From the NCBI GenBank assembly GCA_029931535.1, contig JAQPZY010001665.1:1943501-2007500 (forward strand): DNA of 64,000 nt, in the 5' to 3' direction. Within the stretch, counting starts at the first letter, position 1, and every line of letters starts with the position of its first letter. The notes under the pieces are model-generated. The model searched no databases, was not told the DNA's origin, and saw nothing but the letters and a program-made list of their open reading frames with translations. Of the stretch, positions 22,940 to 32,814 are shown piece after piece. Origin of the DNA: Margaritifera margaritifera. Taxonomy: Eukaryota > Mollusca > Bivalvia > Unionida > Margaritiferidae. The position numbers were made by a program, and so were the translations under genes.

Positions 22940-23423
22940 AATAGCCGCATTCTAGCATTCTTCAATGTTACATAGAGATTGAGAGGTCATAACGAATTTG
23001 AGTGTGGGATATTATTCTTTGGATATTTATTAATTAATACAGTACATTTAGGATTCAGTACTGTGTTTTCAACCTGAATTATTATACAGCTCCGTGGAAT
23101 TATCGGAAACATTTCTAAAACTTGTGAGATTCCAGATTCACAAGGATTTCTTGGATATAACTAATTCTTATCAACATGTTAGCACAGTAAAGGCTACTTC
23201 ATTCGGAACATACATTCGGAATATTTGGATTAACTTCCGGAACAGTGAACTTTAAAACAATTTAGGACTTTTCAGGATATTCTATACTATAAGTTATTTT
23301 AATTCTTTCACTTTAATTGTTTGTGGAAATATTTTAATATTTTAGGAAATTAAAGATTTGTATTTTAAATCTTGAAAGCTTGTTCGAATCTTTTCTTTTG
23401 TTACATAACCCCTAGTCGTAACA
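22940..23423 (+). mobile_element. Diverged LTR, 3' part, related to the Gmr1-like LTR family
   Basis: In + orientation it shows the same order of blocks as the complement of the LTRs at 11548 and 53095: CATTCGGAACAT, ACTTTAATTGT, TCTTTTCTTTTGTTACAT and a terminus CTAGTCGTAACA (23412-23423). The left boundary is not resolved (somewhere between 22560 and 22940). Its right end directly abuts Polinton coding sequence at 23424, so it truncates or interrupts that element. Confidence 0.55.
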
Positions 23424-23544
23424 CAGTTTTTGTAGGATGAAAGGTTTCAAGACCGTCGCAACAGTGCGAAAGACCAATTCGAGTATACTATCCAAAGAGT
23501 GTCCTCGTTGTGGGGATACTCTTCCGTACACGGAATACCTGCAT
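23424..23544 (-). pseudogene. Polinton small capsid-associated protein, N-terminal fragment (copy A)
   Basis: The coding frame reads VSPQRGHSLDSILELVFRTV then ATVLKPFILQK, where it meets the LTR end. Copy B has the equivalent RHGLGDMLKSAFRTVAPILK. Polintons encode a short protein of this kind (QRGHGLG...R...P.LK) next to the penton gene, considered a minor virion component. The start codon region needs a one-base shift, so this copy is broken even before the truncation. Confidence 0.82.
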
Positions 23545-23771
23545 TTAAAGTCTTTCGAGAGTCGTTGCGAAAGAGAAGTTTCCCTTTGGCAAATACATAA
23601 CCTTCTTTGAGATCTTTCCATACTAATTTTCGCGCTGCCAAAATACGATTTACGGACGGGAGGATGGTGTGAATGAAGAAATACTCAGTGTACGTTATAC
23701 GTGCTTCCTCCTTTATTTGTCCACTTTAAAAGAGATCGCTCTAGGCAACTAAGCGGCTGTGCTTCCCAAAG
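23545..23771 (-). pseudogene. Polinton penton-like protein, C-terminal part (copy A)
   Basis: Starts at the LINE target duplication with VQYNALGSTAA, a stop, LPRAISFK, then in other frames FIHTILPSVNRI and YVFAKGKLLFRN. Copy B gives the matching VVYNVVENTVAPLLRVIPFK, FVHPHYLPVSKSYIDSVNI and IVFSKGKVTVKLHFRK. So the same gene continues left of the inserted LINE. Confidence 0.82.
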
Positions 23772-23781
23772 CATTGTACTG
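23772..23781. repeat. Target-site duplication, left, of the nested LINE
   Basis: CATTGTACTG, identical to 27141-27150. The same ten bases encode part of the penton gene (V/QYN) on both sides. Confidence 0.93.
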
Positions 23782-24171
23782 AACAGAACAGAACAGAGAT
23801 TGTGTTAAGTACTTTTGGCCTAAGGCCCATAATGTAAAACATATCAAATAAAGTTTAATATACAGTGCGCCATAAACAGTATTGTAAAATATACATGTTT
23901 AGGTGTTTCTATCGATACTTTTTAGCAGATAATCTCTTTCTTTGAAGCATTTGTACTAATAATTATTTTCTTACTGGAAATTACATTAAAGTTATCCACT
24001 GAAGGGTTGATAACATACATTTCATCGAGATATATCCATATTAAATTGTAGTATTAAAGCGTAGTATAAGACTGTTTGCACCATAGCATCAAATATTTTA
24101 AATATATCCTTTACATGTAATCTTCCAAATATTTGCTAATACCCAAGAATTCTAGATACTGATTTCAAAGT

Positions 24172-25000
24172 TTAAGACGCTAAAATAGTTTGAGTTTTAG
24201 TACAGCTCAACCAAGATGTGAAAAGCATCTCCATATATTTATAAAATGAATCAATTGCAATAGATTTGCTCCAATAATACCAACGCTCATCATTTCTCAA
24301 AAAGCCACCTTTTAGAAAGACAATTATTTTTGGTTTTGTTAGATTAATTTCCTTTTGTATTTTGTTACAAAATTCATCTATGGCATTGATTTGTTTTTTA
24401 ATTAACCGGACAGTTTTAGATACTGTATACAAGAAGGAAATGATCTCTGGTATATTCTCTGTAATGAAAATATCCCTATCACACTTTTGAACTAAATCAT
24501 CAATAAAAAGAAAAAAAAGAACTGGGTTTAGAAAATATCCTTTTCTGGTCCCATATTGCAAGTAAAATATCCGCTTAGTTCATTTGGTCTTTGTAAACAA
24601 GCAATCCATGAATACCTCTCTGTAGAAGAGAACAACATAGCTATTTGTTGTACACGATCGTAATCTTGTGAAAAATCAACAAATGAACCTAGTTCTGAAC
24701 AATTGCACGCAAACTGAATATACTATCACAAGTTTTATATCGTTTTCTAAGGCCAATCTGAGACTCATTTATTAAATTACTGCCTTCTCCCTATCTGTAC
24801 AATCTTTTATTCAAAATAGATGTAAATATTTTTCACATTGTATTTATTAGGGAAATTCCCATGTAATTGTTTGAGTCATTTATACTACCATTCTTAAATA
24901 TCGAACATATTGTAATTTTTGAACACTCCGTTGGAAATTAACCCGTTTCAAAAAATGTATTAAAAGCACATTAAGAAATGGAAAAATGCTAACAAGTGAC
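24172..25000 (-). pseudogene. LINE reverse transcriptase, inactive
   Basis: The upstream part near 24800-24560 retains QIGLRKRYKT and SIFSLRAI, the QxGFR.g.sT.d.IF.L block in shifting frames. The frame 24561-24172 reads QYGTRKGYFLNPVLFFLFID (motif B, normally G...G..LSP.LF), then FCNKIQKEINLTKPKIIVFL and WYYWSKSIAIDSFYKYMEML (post-catalytic thumb-side segments). The catalytic F/YADD is replaced by FLYTVSKT, so no activity is expected. Confidence 0.85.
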
Positions 25001-25044
25001 CAGTGGTTTTATTTTTCAAAGTGCAAACACTATTAATTATTTGT

Positions 25045-25075
<31 letters not shown>

Positions 25076-25399
25076 GTTGTTATTGGTTTATTCGATTTAA
25101 AATTGTCATTCTAATTTCTCGCAATAAATTCATCGTCTTCCCTATTATCATCGCAATTAGGCTTTAATAAGGAACGCAAATAGTCTAAGCAATAATTCTT
25201 TGTTAATTTATTTTCCCTACCATTTACCCAGCTATAGTCTTTCTCCTTTAAGTCTTACCAGAATTTTCTAAGATCATTTCTTCATTGCGCAAGTTTATTT
25301 CTCATTCTCAAAAATGAGTCTCTTGTGTGAACGTTTGCGTCTGGATGAATAGTATGGTCTATAAATCTATATTTTCGTAAAAGCTAAAATTTCTTGTGT

Positions 25400-26320
25400 T
25401 GATCTATATTACAGTCTTCATCCCACCATGCTGGTTGTAACACGTGCGGGAAATGAGAGAATTCCTCCCGGTCCCCAGTGCTAAAGTTTGATATAAAGGG
25501 AAAACACTCTGTGACGACTATTACATAATCCAATATATACTGCTATCATTATTTACAATGCATTTAACGTTCCCATCCTTGTCGTTAAAAGCCTACCATT
25601 AAGTGCATTTATATTAAAAAGGTTGCAACCAAGTCAAACCAAAATTGTTATGTGTTTCATAATATTGTGTATTACGTGGCCGAGAAAAGTTATCGCCATC
25701 ATACATGACATCTCCATTTTAACAAACAATTTCTAAAGTAGCATTGGGTTAAAAGTAAAGAAATTTTTTAATGTGGGCATTAACATCTCCCGCAAGATTC
25801 TAAAGCAACTTCTTGATATACATGTGTTATTCTTTCTAATTTGTACATAAATGAATCAATTCCATTTTCTTTAGGATTGTCATAAATTGGCGAGCAATAT
25901 ATATAAATGTAAAAACCTATCTTTCATCTTATTCGGTAAACTTGAAGAAATATGCAATGCAATTTAATCTTGCGTATCACTGCATATTATTGATACTATA
26001 CTTTCCTCTACTAAATGCATCTTGACAAATAAAGTTACACCTCCAGATTACCTACCGAGATTTTTCTTTTTACGCACAAAGCTAAAAGTTCCATATATCT
26101 GAAAGAATTTATGAAAATCTTCGTCCAACATACCCCATGTGTCACAAAAACTAACTTTGTCAAAACGCATGTAATAAGAAGCAGATTCAAAGCTATATTT
26201 ATATATTTAAAGTCCTTCGATATTCTAATACAGGAAAGAAATGCATTTATTACACAAAACAGTGTCATTATTTACGCTATAGTGGCCTTGACCTGCTCCC
26301 TAATCCTGTTTCTCACTGGT
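25400..26320 (-). pseudogene. LINE apurinic-type endonuclease region, inactive
   Basis: Reading the complement with frame changes gives DTWGMLDEDFHKFFQIYGTF, FSFVRKKK and a following SGGVTLFVK, the mid-part of the endonuclease/exonuclease/phosphatase domain of CR1-like LINEs (conserved S.GG...V). Beyond about 25900 the frame is broken repeatedly. In intact relatives this enzyme nicks the target to prime reverse transcription. Confidence 0.75.
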
Positions 26321-26827
26321 TAAATTAGCTTTATCCATATCTTCTCTGGCATATCGATCCACCGTGTGCCCATTTTACCGCGGTGAGTTTCTACGCTGCA
26401 ATATTCGCGCCGTGCCAACGGAACGACCTTCATCCTCTTCTCAGTCGTACATGTAAAAATGCCCGATAAGAATCAGTCTTTTATATCTGATTGTCGCAAT
26501 TTCATCTCCCTTGTTTTCTTTCGTTATAAAGAAATTTTATCCCATCTCTTGTACGATGAGTGTAATCCTCTGACAGATGGTATTCGCTCTATTTATTGAA
26601 TGTTTTTCGCGCCGCTTCTCTGATCCAGTTTCTTTGCTTAAACAAAGTGAACCTGACTATGATCAGCGAACAGTCCATGCCCGGATTGTCCTGATACGTG
26701 TACGTCATTATATGTGCTCTATCAATCGGGACATTTCGCGCTTCGACTATGTGAAGGGTGTCCTGTACTTATCCTATCCTTTGTTAACAGTGCCATATAA
26801 GCTATGAAACAAATATAATTATTTCTT

Positions 26828-27073
26828 CTAGAATGTGCCTCCGATTGTCCCAGAATCTGATGTCGAAAGCCTTGTCTGTCTCGTCACCACCCTTCTACTG
26901 GGCTCTAGACCAGGGTTTTGCTCTACCGAACCGCTAACCTCCACAACAAACTCATTGGAAGCAAAAAATAAAAAAGTAGCAAAAAATGCCGTTCTTCCGA
27001 CACTTAAAACTTGCATCCTCAGTTTTGCCTTTCTTGCTGATCTATACAGCCACTGTTCAATATTTATACCCAT
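26828..27073 (-). pseudogene. LINE first open frame with decayed 2A-like motif
   Basis: 82 codons begin MGINIEQWLYRSARKAK about 67 nt from the element 5' end. A hydrophobic stretch (AFFATFLFFA) precedes VSGSVEQNPGL at 26906-26932. The 2A ribosome-skipping consensus is D-V/I-E-x-N-P-G-P; here VEQNPG is kept, but D is Ser and the last Pro is Leu. 2A motifs near the N-terminus of non-LTR retrotransposon proteins, after a leader-like segment, are established in sea urchin and other invertebrate elements. A basic segment (EPSRRVVTRQTRL) follows before the frame is lost. Confidence 0.65.
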
Positions 27074-27140
27074 ATTTTCAAACGTTTTGAGAGAGAGAGA
27101 TCTATCATGTCACAATCTCTACATACGCATCATGGTGTCC

Positions 27141-27150
27141 CATTGTACTG
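27141..27150. repeat. Target-site duplication, right, of the nested LINE
   Basis: CATTGTACTG, identical to 23772-23781. Confidence 0.93.
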
Positions 27151-27767
27151 TACCACATCTGAGTACACAAACATCAAGCTGAGTCCATTATTCAGTTGAA
27201 CGTGGTATCCAAAATACTTTAGGAATTTGCTGTTGTTGTTCATGTTCTTCGTGTACTTCGAGAAAGGAGTTCGTTTTTTATTTCCAACCAGAATAGAGAA
27301 AACGCCCTTCGCAGCCAAAAAGAGTTTGCGATGTATTTGATATTCACGACTTTTTTGGTATTTGCGAGTGCGTAGCGAATAATGTCATCGATGACATGTT
27401 GAGCATTAAACAATATATTCAGAAATTCTCCTCCCGTACACATTCAGTTTGGAATTGGCTTCCAATGATTTTGTTCTGAAATTGTCTTCCAATTATGTTT
27501 TTCTTTCGTCAAAGTCAGGCTATTTTTAATGTAACTGTACTTGTACTTGTGCGTCTAGTAATTCAAGGAAGAAATGCGTTTGATACCCCTGTGATACTGT
27601 AGACCTTAGTCTGGATGAAATATCTCTACCATGGCTACTTCACAATAATCTTCGTGGTATACTTGTACGAACTGATGCAATTTCGCTGTGAAGCAACACA
27701 CTTTGATGAACAGAAACACATCACTAAAACTGTCACTGGGTAAAGTCAAATAATATTGATTATTCAT
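27141..27767 (-). pseudogene. Polinton penton-like (single jelly-roll) minor capsid protein, N-terminal part (copy A)
   Basis: Starts MNNQYYLTLPSDSFSDVF at 27767 and continues in frame to YCEVAMVEIFHPD, the family's opening (Y.TLPS.SS...FP...WEV.LVEI.YP). After a stop, shifted frames give IIRYALANTKKVV and, near 27190-27145, LSLMFVYSDVVQYN, where the LINE target duplication ends the segment. Copy B has LMFVYSDFVVYN at the same point. The protein forms capsid vertices in the proposed virion form. This copy is frameshifted, and split by the LINE. Confidence 0.85.
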
Positions 27768-27933
27768 ATTTTGATCAATCTAGTGTCCGACAAGTGACCT
27801 GCTATCAGAAGACTACATTACAAAAGCTCCAATTTGTTGTTGTTACGTTTGGTGTTGTTACTGTTATTGCTGAACTGATGTTGCTGCTGCTGATACTGCT
27901 ACTGATACAGTTGATACATTTCAACGATTGTTT

Positions 27934-28154
27934 TCAACGATTGATAATCGGAAGAAGATATCCAAAATGGATGAAAAATATGGTCCACAGTTCCTTATCG
28001 CCTTTGAGAAGCTCAAATTTCCGCTGGTAGCTCCAAACAAACAACACACCACAACAATCTGACAGAATAGGGCGATTTAATTCTCCGGGACACGTTTTAG
28101 AAACCACAGCCACTGTTGGTTGTTGTTGCAGCTGCTTTTGGTTCTGTGGCTCAT
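27934..28154 (-). pseudogene. Polinton small membrane protein (copy A)
   Basis: Begins MSHRTKSSCNNNQQWLWFLK, then RVPEN, a stop, IALFCQIVVVCCLFGATSG, and after a frameshift LLKGDKELWTIFFIHFGYLL. Copy B at 57543 gives GERVPTDQIVFFCQIFVVYF and GDKQLWTILLSICTGYL. Two hydrophobic segments separated by a GDK[E/Q]LWTI loop indicate a small two-pass membrane protein. It lies about 170 bp upstream of the penton gene in both copies. Its function is not established. Confidence 0.8.
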
Positions 28155-28405
28155 GTAGTGATGATACTGATTAGGGTGATTCTGGCGTCATTAATGAGTT
28201 CTTTCGTACAGCTCTTTTATGATAACACCGCTATGCGTATTTTTCAGTTCTTGGTTATGACAAGAAGTTTCACATTAGTACTGTAGAAACCCATATAATT
28301 CGTCCACAGTCTGTGGGTCTTCGAAATCATAACCATCGAACAAGTAAAAGCAATCTTCCTTTTCTCACCAATTCGGGTATATTCAACCCGCTTGCCTTGA
28401 GTTTC

Positions 28406-28846
28406 TCATAAGTAGAGTAACCAACGCAAAGGCTTTGCCGAATAGATACGGCTCACAGATTGATACGTTTGACGTGGTACAACAGCTAGCGCGTTCACTG
28501 GCGTGAATTTTTTTCGGTAAACCAATCCACACTTTTCGGAGATATCGACAATAGTTAAGAATTTCTTGTTGAAAGTAAAAACTGTCAGAATAATGATTCT
28601 AATACCACGTGAAGAAAGTCTCATGTTTGAACTTGTTTTTAACGTTTGTCGTAGCAAGCTTGACTCACAAATTTGCGTCCACGCGGGGAAAACTGAATGA
28701 TTTATTTTCCCTGGAAACTCAAGGACTCGAAGCCAAATAGTGACAACATATTTCTCAGCAGTGTAATTGTTGTTACGGATTGTTGAATTTTTTGTCACCT
28801 TTATGCAATAGTTTCGGTATCTGAGAAATCCGTTGATATTGGTCAT
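28406..28846 (-). CDS. Unidentified open frame inside Polinton copy A
   Basis: 146 codons, the longest non-repetitive open frame in this part. It begins MTNINGFLRYRNYCIKVTKN and ends PLRWLLYL with no motif I can name. It occupies the position between the upstream gene and the membrane protein, where copy B has lost or rearranged sequence, so no counterpart could be aligned. Further 3' (28400-28170), another frame contains LFDGYDFEDPQTVDELYGFL, also unassigned. It may be a diverged Polinton gene or only a decayed remnant. Confidence 0.35.
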   Translation of the reverse strand: MTNINGFLRYRNYCIKVTKNSTIRNNNYTAEKYVVTIWLRVLEFPGKINHSVFPAWTQICESSLLRQTLKTSSNMRLSSRGIRIIILTVFTFNKKFLTIVDISEKCGLVYRKKFTPVNALAVVPRQTYQSVSRIYSAKPLRWLLYL

Positions 28847-29596
28847 AGCGTCAAAATGATTTTGGTTATGCTACACGTGAATGTATTTTCTGACTAGAAA
28901 ACTGTGTCTGTGAATCAGGAGATTTCGGCGTATGAATTGTAAGTGAACTTTCAAAGTAAAGCATGGGGGGGGGGACACTTCTTGAATATTTTACATTTCA
29001 TTGGGTCCGTATACGGTCTCTTTGTAAATCCCTAATAGTCCCAAAAGTGGCTCTGCTTCGGTTCGTTGTTTGGGCTCGTTCAATTTTCGAATGTTCATTC
29101 ATACTAAAATACATTCCGATGGATCAGTTTTCTCTGCTTGAGCACTAGCCCCAAGGATAGTATGCTAAGCACATGTTGTCTTTGTCATTGTCAATCTTAG
29201 CTATATTTCTTTTGAGGATCGGGAGTTGATCCACGGATAGCACTTCATGAAGAAGGTGAAACGTGAGTCACATGCACGTTTGCTTTTCCATCTGTGAGGT
29301 GGAACTCATCGTTAGATTGTTGCTCGTTTTCAATTATTTTGTACATGATATATGTGTTAATTCAGCAGATCTCGTAAATGTGAATGATACGGGTGATTGT
29401 AAACTGTCATGTGCAATACAAAGTCATACGATCCTAATCTTCAGCCTGGCACTGTTGTTTCGACTCGAGCAAGAAAAAATCAAACAAGTCAGTTATAAAC
29501 GCTGCCAAATTTTCTGTGTGACATTTGACTTAAAATCTTTGAATCTGACAGTGTAAATGTATGCTGTCGTTCAAATTTTGTTTAAATTTTCTTTTA

Positions 29597-29785
29597 TTAA
29601 ATTAAGTTGCCCACGGTTCTAACAGATAATATGAATATCGTGCGACTTTCACTCTTGGATGATCTTGACTCTCTCCATGATGGTGGTGGTGATGCATAGG
29701 GATTGACCATCTCATCATCGAAATCGTTAGGATGTCGCAGTCGCTTTACTTTTGACTTCTCAATAGAGTTGTGTTATCGTTTCAT
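29597..29785 (-). pseudogene. Polinton upstream gene conserved between copies A and B (copy A)
   Basis: Reads MKR, a TAA, HNSIEKSKVKRLRH, then NDFDDEMVNPYASPPP and a Ser/Arg-rich tail. Copy B at 54096 has MKRSHISMEKLEVKRRRRS, SDFEEGMIDPYLTPTAS and a similar basic/hydroxyl tail. The shared pattern is MKR.H.S.EK..VKR.R, then DF[D/E][D/E].M[V/I][N/D]PY..P. The third-codon stop makes copy A a pseudogene. The basic N-terminal block looks like a nuclear localisation or DNA-binding segment (inference). The gene is not one of the standard Polinton genes I can name. Confidence 0.65.
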
Positions 29786-29825
29786 GGTGACGCTCGCTCG
29801 TGGTGCACGGTACTTTTATTCGAGT

Positions 29826-29826
<1 letters not shown>

Positions 29827-29857
<31 letters not shown>
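29827..29857. repeat. (CT)n tract upstream of the Polinton copy A first gene
   Basis: On the - strand this is (GA)n ending 41 nt before the ATG at 29785. Copy B has (GA)n ending 38 nt before its ATG at 54096. Confidence 0.9.
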
Positions 29858-29859
<2 letters not shown>

Positions 29860-29861
<2 letters not shown>

Positions 29862-30189
29862 TACGCTACATCAGATGGTTACACCGTTCAATGCAACTGT
29901 TAGTTTATTAGAAGTATTTGTTTGCATGCGTGAGGATTGTTTGTTTGTCTCCAAGTACAAATGTTTGTCACCATATCCTACTCCTTCTCTCTCTAGAGAT
30001 ATTGGTTAGTGAACGTGGGGTGTTAGATTGTGTAAATATGTGTATTTGTTTTTAAAAGTGTGTACCTCTCATTATGTATGTGTTTGTTTGTCTCTCCATC
30101 ATGTTAAAAGTGCCCATAGTGTAAGCCTATGTTTTGTCTTATCGAATAATACAAAATGGACTTTCATAATCCACAATTAAGCAAGATGA

Positions 30190-30253
<64 letters not shown>

Positions 30254-31270
30254 CAATAGTTTCTAAGTCGACAAGCACAAGCATCGAATGTGTTTGCAGC
30301 AAAACAGACAATGAAATTACCCATCGCTATAGTATTTGTGGGTACCAATACATTCCTTGTTTTGAGAAACTGTAATATTGTTACTGTCGCGTTTCTAAAT
30401 CTAGTATGTTTGCAGTAAAACCCGCAGCGGGGTAATCGTATCATCAAATAATAGTGACATTTGTTTGTAAGAGTTGAGTGTCTTATTTATCCTACCAAAA
30501 ACATATCCCCATTTTTCCTCATAAAAATTTTGTTTGCAAGAGTGTATGCCATTTATCCAACTGTACCCCTTCTCTGCCTTTGATCAGTTTTATTAAGACA
30601 ATATTTTCTCTTTGTTCACTGATTCATTCATTAATTCATCTATATTTATATGCTTTTCCTCTTAACGTTTTAAATACGATTTCTTAAACAGCGTTTGCGT
30701 GGCCGTCGCTAATTCTTTTTCTTTTATTCATCGATTCATTAATTTATGTGCATTCATATTTTGCCCCTAAATATTTGAAACACTATTGCTAAAACAGCGA
30801 GTGTGTGGGCGATATTTACTGTTCTTTCCCTTTTTACCGAGCTACGAATAAAATAATGTCTTTTCTTTACAAACAGAAATCTTCGTCTAAACTAGCATGA
30901 TCTAGTATTTCTTGAAACACATTAACTTTTCTTTAATTAATTAAAGAAAAGAACAAAAATCAACTCTCCTATAATATAAACGTACACAAAACATGATACT
31001 TTATTTATCACTGGGGCCTTGTTTTGCAAATATATCTGTCTCGGTAACAATAAGAACTATGAATTTAGCAAAATCAACGAGTCCATTCTTCGTTTTGACA
31101 AGAGTAATAAAATGTTTGTACTTTGTAGCAAAACAGACACGAAACTTGCCTCTTGCTCTAGAGGTTTTCTGTAAAAGTGAAGTTATATATTTTGATAAAC
31201 TGTAACATTGTTACTGTCGCCTTCTGTAAGTATCACAAATGAACATTGTAGCAATGCTACTGTCGCGTTC
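29860..31270. other. Non-coding, with decayed short duplications
   Basis: A (CT)n array lies at 30194-30249. Diverged duplicates include AGCAAAACAGACA...TGTAA[T/C]ATTGTTACTGTCGC (30297-30395 and 31128-31228) and TCACTGATTCATTCATTAATTCATCTA...AAACAGCGTTTGCGTGG (about 30617 and 30728). No gene was recognised. Confidence 0.6.
30194..30249. repeat. (CT)n microsatellite
   Basis: About 28 CT dinucleotides. Confidence 0.98.
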
Positions 31271-31279
31271 GTATTACTA

Positions 31280-31634
31280 TTTCCTTAGGAATTTCAGATC
31301 TTTTTTTTGTTGTTGCAAAATCGAGTTACAGCTTTATACGAATGTTTCACAGAGTTACCTCAGAAAACAATACGATAATAATGTTCTCCTTTACTGTTCA
31401 TTCAGGAAATATAGTAGATTTTGCAGACATGAGTTTGATGACTCCATAGTTGCTGCTTGTACAGGAAACATGTGATAAACATATACTGTTCTCAATTCCG
31501 TTCCCTCAGAAAATCTTATTGGCTTTTGCAGAATTGAGTTTCATAACTGCATGGTTAATGTTTATATACATTTTACTGAAGTCCCTCAGGAAACAATTTG
31601 ATAGACTATTCCTATTTGGTGTTCCACTAGAAAC

Positions 31635-31670
<36 letters not shown>

Positions 31671-32450
31671 AAAAATGAGTTAGATGACAACATGATTACT
31701 ACTTTCACATATAGTTTTCACAGAGCGTCTTCAGGAAACAATTTGATTTAATGTGCCCCTTTACTGTTCTCTCAGAGAATATAGAGTTTTGAAGAATTTA
31801 GTTTGATGATTTCATGGTTACTACTTTTACATGATTTTTCCACAATATTTTTCAGGAATAAATTTGATATAATATTTGGCCTTTTCTTCCCTCCAAAAAG
31901 TATAGGATTCTGAAGAACTGAGTTTGGTGACTTTGGTTATTGCCTTTCAATAAGATGTTCAAAGGCGATTTCTCAGAAAAAAATTGTATATACTGCTTTC
32001 CATTACCGTTCCCCCAAGTAATCAATAGTAGCCTATTTCAAGTTTTCACTAGGTTCCCATGGAAAACAATTTTTGAAACCGCTCTTCATTGCGACTCCCT
32101 CCGAAAATAGAGAAAGTTTTATTTTCTCTGAATTGGTTAGATTACTTAATGGTTACTTTTGCATATGGATCTTTTCACCTAATTCGCACAGATGATAATT
32201 TGAAAAACTATTCTTCCTTACTGAATTCCTTCAGGAAATGTAGAACCTGTTTCCAGAGTTGGTCTGATGACTGTTTGGTTGCTGCATTACTTGGTTTTTA
32301 TTTCTTGAAATAACTCAGGGAACAATTTTTAGAAACTATTCTTCATTGTCTTTTATTTTTTCCACGTTGATTTAATGACTGCATGGTTACTGCTTTGCAT
32401 GATTTTTTAAATTCTGAATTCTCTATGGGAACAACTTGAGAAAAGTTTCT
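31280..32450 (+). repeat. Ancient tandem array, monomer about 120 bp
   Basis: Recurrent motif series: TTTTGCAGAA[T]TGAGTTTGATGACT, CATGGTTACTGCTTT[T/C]ACATG, TTTTTCACAGAGTTCC, TCAGGAAACAATTTGATAGACTATTC, CTTTACTGTTCCCTCAGAAAAT. Roughly nine diverged copies follow head to tail, with frequent indels and a 40-bp T run at 31629. Open frames in it are short and unlike each other. Confidence 0.7.
31629..31668. repeat. Poly-T tract
   Basis: About 40 consecutive T inside the decayed tandem array. Confidence 0.97.
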
Positions 32451-32569
32451 TTCCATTCCCTTAGAAGATATACAAAGATTTCAGGAGACAAGTTAGACAA
32501 TCGAGTGGTTATTGGTTTATATATCATACCCAACTGTTACCTGACGATACTCTGTTTATCACTTGGCAG

Positions 32570-32572
<3 letters not shown>

Positions 32573-32616
<44 letters not shown>

Positions 32617-32617
32617 T
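32573..32617. repeat. (CA)n microsatellite
   Basis: About 20 CA dinucleotides with one CG. Confidence 0.97.
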
Positions 32618-32814
32618 ACGACCCATGATATAAGTGAGTTCACCGCATAGTGAGATATGCCGCCACAAAGTTGCGTCATATAGTGGTGCATAGGAATACT
32701 AAATCAGGGTATTTCATTATTTCATTTAACATTATAACTGTCAGACAAGATATAAAATTAAGCGATATAATAACAGCTAAGATCAGTAAAAAACAAACTA
32801 CTATCCAATTAATG

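Larger units (their letters stand above)
23782..27140 (-). mobile_element. Non-LTR retrotransposon inserted in the Polinton penton gene
   Basis: A 3359-bp insertion on the - strand bounded by a perfect 10-bp duplication. The 3' end is ...CACAATCTCTGTTCTGTTCTGTT (a TCTGT-type tail instead of poly-A). The 5' end has a leader of about 70 nt, then a first open frame with a 2A-like motif, an endonuclease region (26320-25400) and RT (about 25000-24172). The length and 5' features suggest a near full-length CR1/L2-like insertion that has since decayed. Confidence 0.9.
23424..29860 (-). mobile_element. Polinton/Maverick copy A, decayed, interrupted by a LINE
   Basis: Read on the - strand: an upstream gene (29785-29597), unassigned sequence, a small membrane protein (28154-27934), the penton-like minor capsid gene split by a LINE (27767-27141 and 23771-23545) and a small basic-type protein (23544-23424). 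Order and sequence match copy B at 54003-59300. Terminal inverted repeats, polymerase B, ATPase, protease and major capsid genes were not seen. The left end is cut by LTR sequence. Polintons are large self-synthesising DNA transposons related to dsDNA viruses; every gene here carries stops or frameshifts. Confidence 0.85.

Noticed and set aside
26835..27182. 115-codon open frame on the + strand
   Set aside because: It is antisense to the LINE first open frame with the 2A-like motif and crosses the LINE boundary.
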